DNA of 64,000 nucleotides. Source: an uncultured Prevotella sp. (GTDB taxonomy: Bacteria; Bacteroidota; Bacteroidia; Bacteroidales; Bacteroidaceae). This document shows positions 1 to 6,651 of this stretch, one piece after another (position 1 is the first letter of the stretch; each line of letters opens with the position of its first letter). The stretch lies in contig CAMVQS010000003.1 in the NCBI GenBank assembly GCA_947169685.1, positions 20,023-84,022 of the forward strand. Direction: 5' to 3'. A program made the translations under genes and the position numbers. Under the pieces are notes generated by a model, which worked only from the letters and a program-made list of their open reading frames with translations, searched no databases and had not been told where the DNA came from.

Positions 1-1
1 G

Positions 2-175
2 AACCAAGTGGCCAAGGTACCCTGCATCGACATCATCTCCTACTACCCCGACTGCCGCCAGAGCTCCTTCGGTCCCACGTGGCACACCGTCAACGACGAT
101 ATGAACCACCTGGACCGTGCCACCCTGCAGGCCGTCGGCCAGACGCTGGTGCAGGTTCTTTTCTCTGAAAACTAA
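2..175 (+). CDS. M28-family peptidase / glutaminyl cyclase-like, C-terminal end (partial)
   Basis: The window opens inside a rightward reading frame of 57 codons ending in TAA. The visible residues include GVP-like 'KVPCIDIISYYPD', 'FGPTWHTVNDDMNHLD' and a final 'TLQAVGQTLVQVLF', the pattern at the end of M28 zinc peptidases and bacterial glutaminyl-peptide cyclases, where the His of 'WHT' is a metal ligand. Such Bacteroidales proteins are usually exported or lipoproteins, but the N-terminus lies outside the window. The frame is open without interruption and absent from the ORF track because it lacks a start codon here. Family assignment rests on this tail only; a plain M28 aminopeptidase is the alternative. 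Confidence 0.6.
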   Translation, partial: NQVAKVPCIDIISYYPDCRQSSFGPTWHTVNDDMNHLDRATLQAVGQTLVQVLFSEN

Positions 176-217
176 AAAGCTATTCCCTACAATCATTAAC
201 TAACTTATTATACATTT

Positions 218-423
218 ATGAAAAACTGTTCTTACCGCTTCTGCTCTTCGTAGCAGCAACTGCACAGGCAGCAGAAAACCCCGTGTTAACAATCGAAGGA
301 GGTCAGGTTCAGGGCGTCTTGGCCGATGACCATCCAGATGTTTATGTATATCGTGGCATTCCCTATGCTGCGCCTCCCATCAAGGAGAATCGATGGAAGG
401 CGCCACAGCCCGTCGGAACGTGA
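218..423 (+). pseudogene. Truncated, frameshifted type-B carboxylesterase
   Basis: From ATG 218 the literal frame stops after 11 codons. Adding one A to the ATGAAAAA run restores a signal peptide ('LFLPLLLFVAATAQA') followed by 'VYRGIPYAAPP' and 'RWKAPQPV', the N-terminal signature of type-B carboxylesterases, normally about 500 residues. The frame then ends at 421 in a TGA that is the first part of a 25-bp palindrome. So only about 65 codons remain, with a 1-base deletion near the start and loss of the whole catalytic region including the GESAG nucleophile elbow. It follows the M28 gene by 42 bases. I infer a decayed gene cut off by whatever brought in the accessory DNA to its right. Confidence 0.7.
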
Positions 424-444
424 CAGGTACCAGGTACCTGTCAC
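420..444. repeat. 25-bp perfect palindrome at the esterase truncation point
   Basis: GTGACAGGTACC and GGTACCTGTCAC are perfect inverted arms around a single central A. It sits exactly where homology to the carboxylesterase stops and 58 bases before the stop codon of the convergent AAA ATPase gene. There is no T-run on either side, so it is not a typical intrinsic terminator. A short dispersed palindrome or the scar of an insertion or deletion is more likely. Confidence 0.7.
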
Positions 445-501
445 ATATCAGACATATCCCACCGTCATCCGTCATAATGCCATGCGCCCAGTGGCATTGA
501 G

Positions 502-1566
502 TCATATCGCGTCTGCAATCCATTGTTTGTAAAATGGGTCTTCAATTTCATAACGATCTGTGTAAATCACATAGCCATCCTTCTGCAGTTTCTTCAATGC
601 ACTATATATGGTGCTCGTTCGATGCTCTCCAGTTTGAAGCGGTCTGTCTGTTGCCAGACGTTGCATAATCCATTTATTTGTGCGGTTAAAGTTCATCCAA
701 AGACGCTCATAGTCCAGTGAATGTGATGTGACAATACGGTTGATCGCCTTAGTGAAAGGGTCTGTCTGCTCTGGCTCCAGCATTCCCACCTGCCAAATGT
801 TGGATGCCAATTGTTGTGAGTAATACGGATGGCATGCCGTATAGTCGAGGATGCGGTTTGCCAGTTCATTGCAACTATCAGGAAAACAAGTTGCCAGCCG
901 TTCGGAAAGATAGCGGAAGAAGTCATCGCGTGGCAATTTGCTCAGACGCATCAGTTCACCAAAATGATAGAACGGTGATTTCTTGTCTTCAAAGATCTCA
1001 GTCATCATACTCTCTTGACTCCCTAAGAGGATGTAGTTGATATGCTCCTGCTTTTGCATGATGGCTCTCAGTTCCTTGTCCAATCTCGGTGCGATGTCGC
1101 GTATCTCCTGAAATTCATCAAGCACGACAATCATCCTTTCCTCTTTGGTATGAGCTTTTTCTATCAACGTCATTACGTCTTCAAGTAATACCGTTGCTTC
1201 TGCTGTTGGCTGGAATGCCACATCCATTGACCCTGTTACTGGGTTTGTGGAAATGGTGGGGATGATACGGAAATGCGTTATCAGGTGACGCACACGCTCC
1301 ATGGGGTGCACTTTAAAAAACTCCCTGAGCAACTTGGCCGAAAGGTCTGCCACAGATGTCACTTGTTGCAGATTGACCGTGATATGCTTACGTCCAGACT
1401 TCTTCACGGCTTTTTCCACCACACTACTCTTGCCGAAGCGACGGGGGCTGATGAGTATCAAGTGGTTGGCGCTGTTTACGAATTGGCAGATATATTCTAC
1501 CTCATCCACCCTGTCCGTGAAGTATTCTTCCTCCACGATGGTGCCGAATTTGAAAGGATTCTCCAT
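502..1566 (-). CDS. AAA-type ATP-binding protein (archaeal-ATPase-like)
   Basis: The 354-residue protein has a Walker A at residues 40-48 ('SPRRFGKSS') and a Walker B at about 145-153 ('MIVVLDEFQEI'), followed by a sensor-like 'ILLGSQESMM'. The C-terminal 50 residues ('TIYSALKKLQKDGYVIY') look like a winged-helix segment. This is the architecture of the single-gene archaeal-type ATPases that are common and patchily distributed in Bacteroidales genomes, relatives of STAND/AAA proteins of unknown role. No signal peptide is present, so it should be cytoplasmic. It is monocistronic, with a -7 box at 1608-1615 and a very short leader made of two repeats. Substrate and partner cannot be read from the sequence; a defence or mobile-element role is possible but unsupported. 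Confidence 0.8.
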   Translation of the reverse strand: MENPFKFGTIVEEEYFTDRVDEVEYICQFVNSANHLILISPRRFGKSSVVEKAVKKSGRKHITVNLQQVTSVADLSAKLLREFFKVHPMERVRHLITHFRIIPTISTNPVTGSMDVAFQPTAEATVLLEDVMTLIEKAHTKEERMIVVLDEFQEIRDIAPRLDKELRAIMQKQEHINYILLGSQESMMTEIFEDKKSPFYHFGELMRLSKLPRDDFFRYLSERLATCFPDSCNELANRILDYTACHPYYSQQLASNIWQVGMLEPEQTDPFTKAINRIVTSHSLDYERLWMNFNRTNKWIMQRLATDRPLQTGEHRTSTIYSALKKLQKDGYVIYTDRYEIEDPFYKQWIADAI

Positions 1567-1568
1567 AT

Positions 1569-1599
1569 TACGATTATTTTCGTTACGACTTTTTTCGTA
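1569..1599 (-). promoter_or_regulatory. Tandem palindromic repeats filling the ATPase leader
   Basis: On the minus strand, TACGAAAAAAGTCGTA is followed directly by AACGAAAATAATCGTA; each unit is itself an inverted repeat (ACGA...TCGT). They occupy nearly all the space between the -7 box and the ATG at 1566, overlapping the ribosome-binding region. Tandem operator sites for autoregulation, or RNA hairpins limiting translation, are both plausible; this is inference. Confidence 0.55.
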
Positions 1600-1607
1600 G
1601 TCTGCTG

Positions 1608-1615
1608 CAAAGATA
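1608..1615 (-). promoter_or_regulatory. -7 box (TATCTTTG) of the AAA ATPase gene
   Basis: The minus strand reads TATCTTTG, matching the Bacteroidetes TAnnTTTG -7 element, about 42 bases upstream of the start codon. No clear TTTG at -33 is visible. Confidence 0.6.
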
Positions 1616-2012
1616 ATAAATTGTTCTCTAACATCAAAATAAATGTGAATAAAAATATTACAATCCTACATTATTCACTCCTATCCCTCCGTAAATCCAT
1701 AACTCCGATAATCCATCTTCCATCTTACACCCGCCTTCATACATCAGACATATTCCACAATCCCGATTGCTTCTTCCGTCAAGCCTTGGCATTTTCACAA
1801 GGAGCCCATCCTATTGGAACTCGTCAAGAATGGATCATCAGAACCGTCCCGCTTTCTGAAGCGAAATGAATTTCAAATGCGGAGGTGTGGCCTGACTTCG
1901 CCGAATTCACGCGGCAAAGATACAAAATAATTTTGAAATTCAATCACAATTTTAATAATAAATGCGACAGTTGGCCGTATTTTGATGCGACAGTTGGCCG
2001 TATTTTGATGCG
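1616..2012. other. Intergenic stretch with an orphan minus-strand promoter-like site
   Basis: No convincing gene is present; the plus-strand ORF of 198 codons (1273-1869) is antisense to the ATPase and has no recognisable content. On the minus strand, TATCTTTG (1915-1922) lies 18 bases after a TTG (1941-1943), a plausible promoter firing left into about 300 bases without an ORF. This could be the remains of a lost gene, or make an untranslated RNA. Confidence 0.4.
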
Positions 2013-2022
2013 ACAGTTGGCC
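1963..2022. repeat. Three tandem copies of a 23-bp repeat after the left traX
   Basis: The unit TGCGACAGTTGGCCGTATTTTGA occurs twice in full and once as its first 14 bases, directly downstream of the left traX stop codon. The same motif in inverse orientation (about ACACGGCCAACTGTCGCATC) follows the right traX at 11621-11663. The repeats therefore belong to the outer ends of the mirrored island. Confidence 0.8.
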
Positions 2023-2034
2023 TTCTTTTACGCA

Positions 2035-2718
2035 TCAAGTAGTAAGCCAGTACGTGCGGAGCAGGTAGAGCAGCAGGAGGTGGAGAGGGTAGAAGGCGTA
2101 GAAGAAGTACTTGCCGAAGGAACCGGTGATGAATCCGCGCTTGCCGTTATACAGCGCCAGCAGGGCGAAGCCCGCTGCCACACCAGGAATATATCGCCTT
2201 GCAATGATGCAAGTACCTAAGAACAACTTCAGCACCTTCTGTTCACGCAGCACGTAGAGCAGCAAGATAAGGCCCACGCCACCTATATTATAATCCACCT
2301 TCAGGACATACGCTGCGAGGAATACCGTTATGAGCGCAAGCGTCTGCCGCATCCAGTTTTCTTTCATATACTCCCAGAGATACAGCGTCAGGAAACCCAA
2401 CAGCAGCGTGAACCCCACGTTGCCGTGCAGCCAGAACTTACTGTTGAGGTGTGCCAATGCCCACGGAGCTTGCGACACAAGGGCAAACACCAGCAGGTTA
2501 CGTCCATATTTCCTGCGGTCATGAGTATGGATGAACCCCTCCACCAGCAAGAAGGCAAACACAGGGAATGCCACACGTCCCACGGTGTGCATCAGCCGGC
2601 ACAGCTCCGGCCATTGGTGAAGCACGGGCAAGTACGATGCCGCATGGTCAATCGCCATTGTCACCATCGCAATGACCTTCAGCCAACTGCCGTTGAGTAT
2701 TTGGTAGTTATTGGACAT
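2035..2718 (-). CDS. traX: TraX-family membrane acyltransferase-like protein, left copy
   Basis: A 227-residue integral membrane protein starting 'MSNNYQILNGSWLKVIAM'; the ORF track extends it upstream, but this ATG (2716-2718) matches the right copy and overlaps the end of the PP-loop gene by 11 bases, indicating translational coupling. The family signatures 'AMVTMAIDH', 'GRVAFPVFAFLLVEG' and 'HGNVGFTLLLG' fit the TraX family (PF05857). In F-type conjugation TraX N-acetylates pilin. Here it closes a peptide-biosynthesis operon, so acylation of the peptide or of the partner lipoprotein is an attractive inference. It differs from the copy at 10926-11612 at only about eight residues, and the downstream two-thirds looks virtually identical in DNA, so the pair forms a 0.68-kb inverted repeat. 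Confidence 0.85.
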   Translation of the reverse strand: MSNNYQILNGSWLKVIAMVTMAIDHAASYLPVLHQWPELCRLMHTVGRVAFPVFAFLLVEGFIHTHDRRKYGRNLLVFALVSQAPWALAHLNSKFWLHGNVGFTLLLGFLTLYLWEYMKENWMRQTLALITVFLAAYVLKVDYNIGGVGLILLLYVLREQKVLKLFLGTCIIARRYIPGVAAGFALLALYNGKRGFITGSFGKYFFYAFYPLHLLLLYLLRTYWLTT

Positions 2719-3460
2719 GGGAATCTTTTTTCTTTTTCTCTTTCTTCTTAAACATATTCTTGATGTTATAGAGTATCTTCCCCGTAATAGGGATCTTAAC
2801 CCCTTCCTTCTCAAAGGAACGACAAGGAAGACAATGTCCACAAGGGAATCCCCAGACAGGCTTCAGACACGACCATGTATGCTTTACCACATTTTTGTAT
2901 CCCATAGCATACAGTTCTTCTATTTCCTCCTTCTTCGTTTTATGGTACAACGACTTGGGGAAATAGAAATGTCCGAACAGATTAATAACATCTTGGTCTG
3001 CTCGTGTTTTATCAATCATTAGCACATCGTAATCTGCATCAGGATGTGGAATGAGTAGTGTCTCATCTATTGCTTTGACAATGGTCCCGTTTGGAGAGAA
3101 CTGAAGCCCCATTTCCATCATTAAGTTGTTATGTGCCGCATATTTAGCAAGCCAGTAGTATTGTAGGCTGCTTGTACCTTTTCCAGGAAAAAGGTACATC
3201 CATGAATCAAAGATCTGGTTATTTTTAGCTATATCTTTCTCTTCTATGAGGATAATGTCTGACAATGTTGCACGAGTCTTATTATCTTTTCGCAATAAAT
3301 GGACTATTTTATCCATCGCATGCAGTTCCTGTTGCAAGGATTTCCTTTTTCCTACGATATAATATGGCTGTATGATGCATTCACGACGAGACAGCTCTAC
3401 TATTCGATAGGTGCTGTCTAATCCTCCTGTCCACAATATGTTAATGTGCCTATTCTCCAT
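2708..3460 (-). CDS. QueC-like PP-loop ATPase (putative peptide-tailoring enzyme)
   Basis: The 250-residue protein has an N-terminal PP-loop 'WTGGLDSTYR' (residues 10-19), the pyrophosphate-binding motif of the N-type ATP pyrophosphatase superfamily. Near the C-terminus 'TWSC' (C198) and 'CGHCLPC' (C207, C210, C213) reproduce the four-cysteine zinc site of QueC (7-cyano-7-deazaguanine synthase). The central sequence does not look like orthodox QueC, the tail is Lys-rich, and no other queuosine gene is nearby. It overlaps the radical SAM gene by 11 bases and traX by 11 bases, so it belongs to the left peptide operon, in the slot held by an HprK-like kinase in the right one. QueC turns a carboxylate into an amide and then a nitrile using ATP; analogous carboxylate chemistry on a peptide is inference. 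Confidence 0.75.
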   Translation of the reverse strand: MENRHINILWTGGLDSTYRIVELSRRECIIQPYYIVGKRKSLQQELHAMDKIVHLLRKDNKTRATLSDIILIEEKDIAKNNQIFDSWMYLFPGKGTSSLQYYWLAKYAAHNNLMMEMGLQFSPNGTIVKAIDETLLIPHPDADYDVLMIDKTRADQDVINLFGHFYFPKSLYHKTKKEEIEELYAMGYKNVVKHTWSCLKPVWGFPCGHCLPCRSFEKEGVKIPITGKILYNIKNMFKKKEKKKKDSHVQ

Positions 3461-4772
3461 CTTTATAGACTATGTATTGCTCCAGCATGCCTTCTTCTAT
3501 CTTACGAATATTCTCTCTACGTATGTCTTCATAGCAGACATTGTCTTCTGAACAAATTAAAAGCCTATTACATTGTGGATAATATACGCAGTCTTTACAT
3601 ATTATTTCATCTTTGGGACGTTCTTTGAAACGGTTAATCACCGCTAAATTGTTTTCTTCAGTATTGATATGACCATAGAATTCGCTATCTATGTAGTGCT
3701 CACATTTCCCCAAATATCCATTTGGGGTTATCACAACACTTCTGTCATTATCTGCCATACAGTGATTCACTCTAAATTTCGTAGGAAGTTTCGGTTTGGT
3801 TTTATAATGATAGTTTTTTATAAGTTGTTCTAGCTCCATTCGTTGCTTGTATATTACATTTCGTTCTTCCTGTGTTCGTTTGGTATTTCCTTCTATGTAG
3901 TCAAATAATACATGAGAGTAGATTGTTAAAAAGCTATTCTCGCCAAATCGCTCGTGAAGTTCTCTTACCAGAGTGAACATGTTGTCAATGTTATGCTTAT
4001 CCACATTCAACCGGATAATTACCTTGATTTCGGCAGCAGTTAGTTTTCCAATGTTATCTAACACCTGCTGATAAGCGTTTCCATCCTTATAGATATACCG
4101 CTTACTACGATTATAGATTTCTTCAGTACCATCAAGTGTAATCTGCACTTTTTTTAGTTTCCAAAGTTGCTTGGCACGTTGAATAACATTGTCATCGAAC
4201 AAATAGCCATTACTTACCATAGTGGAAGTCAGTTTAATTCCACTATCCTTCAGTTGCTGGCAAATAATGTCAATAACATGAACATTATATAACGGTTCAC
4301 CCCCAAACCAACGAATATGTATATCATTGTTTTGCTGTCTAACAATGAACTGCGCAACCCGCTTAGCTGTCTCTATGCTCATGTGGATGTGGGCTGCATT
4401 TTTTTCAAAACAGTAAAAACAACGGGCATTACAATCTGAAGTAGGAAGGATAACAAAATTATCCATTCCTGTATTTTTCTTTTCAAAAAGCATTGCCATT
4501 GACTTCACCTGCTTACAAAGTTTTTTGTCATCGTGGTCTTGTGGAACTAAAAACCATAATTCAAATAGTTCATCTAATTCCATGAGGTGCTGAGCCTCTT
4601 CTTTGTTTAGCCATACTAAGCATAGTGTGAGAGTATTATAAATCAACAACCCATCTTCAACATGTTGTTGTATAACATATGTTAACAGACGAAGAGGGAA
4701 TTGGTCTTCTTTTCGTTTTTGCTGTCCAATAATCTTATCTACTATAGTAGTAGGAGGGATAATAATCTGCAT
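3450..4772 (-). CDS. Radical SAM/SPASM peptide maturase, left operon
   Basis: I start at the internal ATG 4772 ('MQIIIPPTT'), not at the ORF-track start, because the right-hand paralogue begins 'MQIIQPP' and this ATG falls 1 base past the lipoprotein stop. The radical SAM cluster motif 'CNARCFYC' lies at residues 114-121, followed by 'WFGGEPLYN' (SAM binding) and 'SNGYLF'. The C-terminal third has 'GKCEHY', then 'CKDCVYYPQC' and 'CSEDNVCYED', a SPASM domain expected to hold auxiliary Fe-S clusters. Enzymes of this build install thioether or C-C crosslinks, or epimerise residues, in ribosomal peptides. The substrate is probably the 42-residue peptide at 5828-5956. The N-terminal region of about 100 residues may recognise the leader; no separate RRE gene is visible. 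Confidence 0.9.
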   Translation of the reverse strand: MQIIIPPTTIVDKIIGQQKRKEDQFPLRLLTYVIQQHVEDGLLIYNTLTLCLVWLNKEEAQHLMELDELFELWFLVPQDHDDKKLCKQVKSMAMLFEKKNTGMDNFVILPTSDCNARCFYCFEKNAAHIHMSIETAKRVAQFIVRQQNNDIHIRWFGGEPLYNVHVIDIICQQLKDSGIKLTSTMVSNGYLFDDNVIQRAKQLWKLKKVQITLDGTEEIYNRSKRYIYKDGNAYQQVLDNIGKLTAAEIKVIIRLNVDKHNIDNMFTLVRELHERFGENSFLTIYSHVLFDYIEGNTKRTQEERNVIYKQRMELEQLIKNYHYKTKPKLPTKFRVNHCMADNDRSVVITPNGYLGKCEHYIDSEFYGHINTEENNLAVINRFKERPKDEIICKDCVYYPQCNRLLICSEDNVCYEDIRRENIRKIEEGMLEQYIVYKDGE

Positions 4773-4773
4773 A

Positions 4774-5805
4774 TTATTCCAAAGCAACTCCACCTAAACC
4801 GACCTCCGAATCGTAAGGAGTAACATAGGCAGAGGGGGTCGTTGTTAAAGCTAATCCAGTAAAGGCTATTCCTCGAACTGTGCCCCTTTCCCAATTACGT
4901 GAATCACTATTATCCAATGTCATTGTCTGTGAATAACAATTACCATTAGAATCCCATACATAAGCTGTTATGGTTTTTCCTCGTAAATCTATAGGGGGAA
5001 CAACTAGATAGGCCGTTAACACATTCTTGGTAGCCAGAGGGGCACTCTTAATTAGTACATATACGAAATTGGTGTTATTCTCTGCTATGAATGGTTGAGA
5101 TTCTGGAGTATGTTTGCCATTCGCATTTTTATGAACATCAAACAAATCAAAGTATCCCTTTTGGGGGAAACCGTTATAATCAATTGCTAATACGACCTTA
5201 CGGTAATCTGCATTAGTTGGAGCATAGCACTGAAATCTTAATATACATGCCATGTTTCTTAGCGAAGCATGGAAAGTTCCATTATCTGCACGTGTGGTGT
5301 CTGTCGCTTCAAAAATATGCTCTCCCAAATGTTCGTGGTTGGTATTAACTGATTGTATTTGAGGTTTGCCGTAATCCCATGGAATCCTATTATAATTTCG
5401 GTTGTAAAAATTAAAAGGCAAGTATGTTGAATACATAATACCATCCTTAGTCATCCATCCTTGCGCTTCAATAAGTACTCCCGATGCTGTTTCCCCTTCT
5501 TTTAATGGTAAAACAAATGGTATTTGATAACCACCGTCGGGGAAAATACCCAAAGTATCCGTATGCTCAAAAAGTATACCAATATTTTGCCCCGTACCAG
5601 TAGTAGTTGCACGGGTTGTAACCAAGGAGTCGTTATTTTGTTCATCTATGGAAGGCTCGAGCTTACTGGAGTCCAAGGGAAGTCTACTGACAATAATGTG
5701 ATCTACACGACTATAACCTGTCCATTCGTCTACATTTGTTGAACACGACACAACAAGACAGATGAACAATTGAGAAACAAAGCAATTTTTAAAATAACGC
5801 CTCAC
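4774..5805 (-). CDS. Fimbrillin-like lipoprotein of the left peptide operon
   Basis: A 343-residue exported protein with a hydrophobic segment ending in a lipobox-like 'LVVSC' (C21). After a variable linker come 'VTTRATTTG', resembling the T-R-A site of fimbrillins, and 'DTLGIFPDGGYQIPF', typical of Mfa-like/fimbrillin folds. The right-operon partner (7736-8734) shares this block, the 'GWMTKDGIMYSTYLPF' region and a closing 'G-V-A-[LI]-E'. It lies 22 bases after the precursor peptide and abuts the maturase gene. A surface lipoprotein encoded between precursor and maturase suggests that the peptide is displayed on, carried by or sensed through a pilus-like subunit; that role is inference. Confidence 0.7.
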   Translation of the reverse strand: MRRYFKNCFVSQLFICLVVSCSTNVDEWTGYSRVDHIIVSRLPLDSSKLEPSIDEQNNDSLVTTRATTTGTGQNIGILFEHTDTLGIFPDGGYQIPFVLPLKEGETASGVLIEAQGWMTKDGIMYSTYLPFNFYNRNYNRIPWDYGKPQIQSVNTNHEHLGEHIFEATDTTRADNGTFHASLRNMACILRFQCYAPTNADYRKVVLAIDYNGFPQKGYFDLFDVHKNANGKHTPESQPFIAENNTNFVYVLIKSAPLATKNVLTAYLVVPPIDLRGKTITAYVWDSNGNCYSQTMTLDNSDSRNWERGTVRGIAFTGLALTTTPSAYVTPYDSEVGLGGVALE

Positions 5806-5827
5806 TAAAAAACGGAGTTAATGAATA

Positions 5828-5956
5828 TCAAAGACCATCACAGCTATTTGTTGGGCAATCACCGTTACACTCCTCCTGAGAGGCTGAAAGAATTCCAATA
5901 GTCATGTTCAGCTTAATCTCCTCCATCTCGGGAGTTTCATACATCTTCTTTTCCAT
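5828..5956 (-). CDS. Putative RiPP precursor peptide A (not in the ORF track)
   Basis: A 42-residue peptide beginning 'MEKKMYETPEMEEIKL', a charged leader of the K-x-Y-x-T-P-E type common to Bacteroidales radical SAM precursors. It continues with 'GILSAS' and a Cys-rich tail 'CNGDCPTNSCDGL' (C30, C34, C39). The first 16 residues are identical to peptide B at 7588-7719, while the tails have nothing in common except three cysteines: conserved leader, divergent core. The start is preceded by an A-rich stretch (AAGAAAAACGTAAT) typical of this phylum instead of a strong Shine-Dalgarno. Upstream of its conserved 5' UTR, no -7 box is seen in the present orientation, so it may be silent. That it is a modified, secreted peptide is inference from the neighbours. 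Confidence 0.8.
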   Translation of the reverse strand: MEKKMYETPEMEEIKLNMTIGILSASQEECNGDCPTNSCDGL

Positions 5957-6076
5957 ATTACGTTTTTCTTGTTCGTGCTCCCTGTTCCCTTTAAGGAGCG
6001 GTTATCTTTACTGCGGCCGTGGGAACTCCGACCCATCATTTCTTACATACTGCCATCCACCTCGCGGCCCGAGGTG
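5904..6076. repeat. Inverted repeat arm, left (about 172 bp; UTR plus leader codons)
   Basis: The reverse complement of this stretch matches 7466-7637 over its whole length with only a few differences, concentrated just upstream of the start codon (GAGCACGAACAAG versus GAGCCAGAAAAAAG). It covers the 5' UTR and the first 16 codons of the precursor, then homology ends abruptly. Confidence 0.9.
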
Positions 6077-6082
6077 GATATC

Positions 6083-6215
6083 TTGTTCCCACCGTGGGAA
6101 CAGATTGAAAGGTGCCGTGTAAGGGTTCGTTACATACTATGTAAGGCACCCTTACATAGGGGTTAACGACCCGAAAGTCGGTATGTTTCGGTGCGAAAGT
6201 CGGTATGTTTCGCCG
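6083..6215. repeat. Dispersed non-coding repeat, copy 1
   Basis: This begins with the palindrome TGTTCCCACCGTGGGAACA, then runs through 'GGTGCCGTGTAAGGGTTCG', the palindrome TTACATACTATGTAA and 'GGGGTTAACGACCCG', and ends in tandem units of CGAAAGTCGGTATGTTTCGG. The reverse complement of 63726-63869 repeats it nearly base for base apart from about 15 bases in the middle. It lies directly outside the left inverted-repeat arm, where the right operon has its promoter. Confidence 0.85.
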
Positions 6216-6242
6216 GAACAGGTCAAGACCTCAAGCGACAAC

Positions 6243-6427
6243 CCTGAAACATCGATGTACACAGCGTTTGAGGTATAGGGGGTGTTGGCATAAGACCCCC
6301 CATACACCTCCCATACACCCCCCATACACTCCATAGATCTGTCAACATGAGGTCTATGGGGGGTGTATGTGAGATCTTACCATAACACCCCCTATACCTC
6401 AAACGCTGTGTACATCGACATTTCAGA
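6243..6427. repeat. Nested palindromic element (MITE-like)
   Basis: Perfect 35-bp arms (6252-6286 and 6384-6418) containing GAGGTATAGGGGGTGTT extend imperfectly to about 45 bp. Inside are further inverted pairs (CCATAGA/TCTATGG) and C-rich direct repeats 'CCCATACAC'. No frame carries a transposase. A small non-autonomous element or a large RNA hairpin are both possible; the ORF-track entries here are products of the repeat. Confidence 0.65.
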
Positions 6428-6532
6428 CGGCCATAGGAGTATGTGGGGTGTTTCTCAAAATTCTGATTCACTCCCAGCCCCCTGTGTTTCAATAAACAAT
6501 GCCATGCACCGAGAGAAGTATGTTGAAAAAGT

Positions 6533-6625
6533 GTTTTTTAATTAAATTCTAACCTGGCAAACCATCTTTTTATCACTTTTTCCCGAAATTGTTTGGCGGT
6601 TCAGAAAAGTATTCATAACTTTGCC
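6533..6625 (+). repeat. 93-bp promoter-bearing direct repeat, copy 1
   Basis: The sequence from GTTTTTTAATTAAATTC through CTTTGCC recurs at 7360-7452 with about five mismatches. Each copy ends in a complete promoter. The two copies flank the toxin-antitoxin pair, so recombination between them would delete the pair and leave one promoter. Confidence 0.9.
6592..6623 (+). promoter_or_regulatory. Promoter of the PIN toxin-antitoxin pair
   Basis: TTTG (6592-6595), 20 bases, then TAACTTTG (6616-6623): a full match to the Bacteroidetes -33/-7 pattern, 28 bases upstream of the antitoxin ATG. Confidence 0.8.
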
Positions 6626-6651
6626 AACAAGAAAACAACAAAAGAGATATT

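Noticed and set aside
1273-1869. 198-codon plus-strand ORF
   Set aside because: Antisense to the AAA ATPase over half its length, no recognisable motif, and its other half is low-complexity intergenic sequence.
2708-3460. True queC for queuosine synthesis
   Set aside because: Cys and PP-loop motifs fit, but there is no queD, queE or queF nearby and the gene overlaps peptide-operon genes on both sides; orthodox QueC remains possible only if the rest of the genome lacks one.
6152-6545. Short ORFs on both strands
   Set aside because: They arise from the nested palindrome and the dispersed repeat; nearly the same peptide fragments appear on both strands because of the inverted arms.
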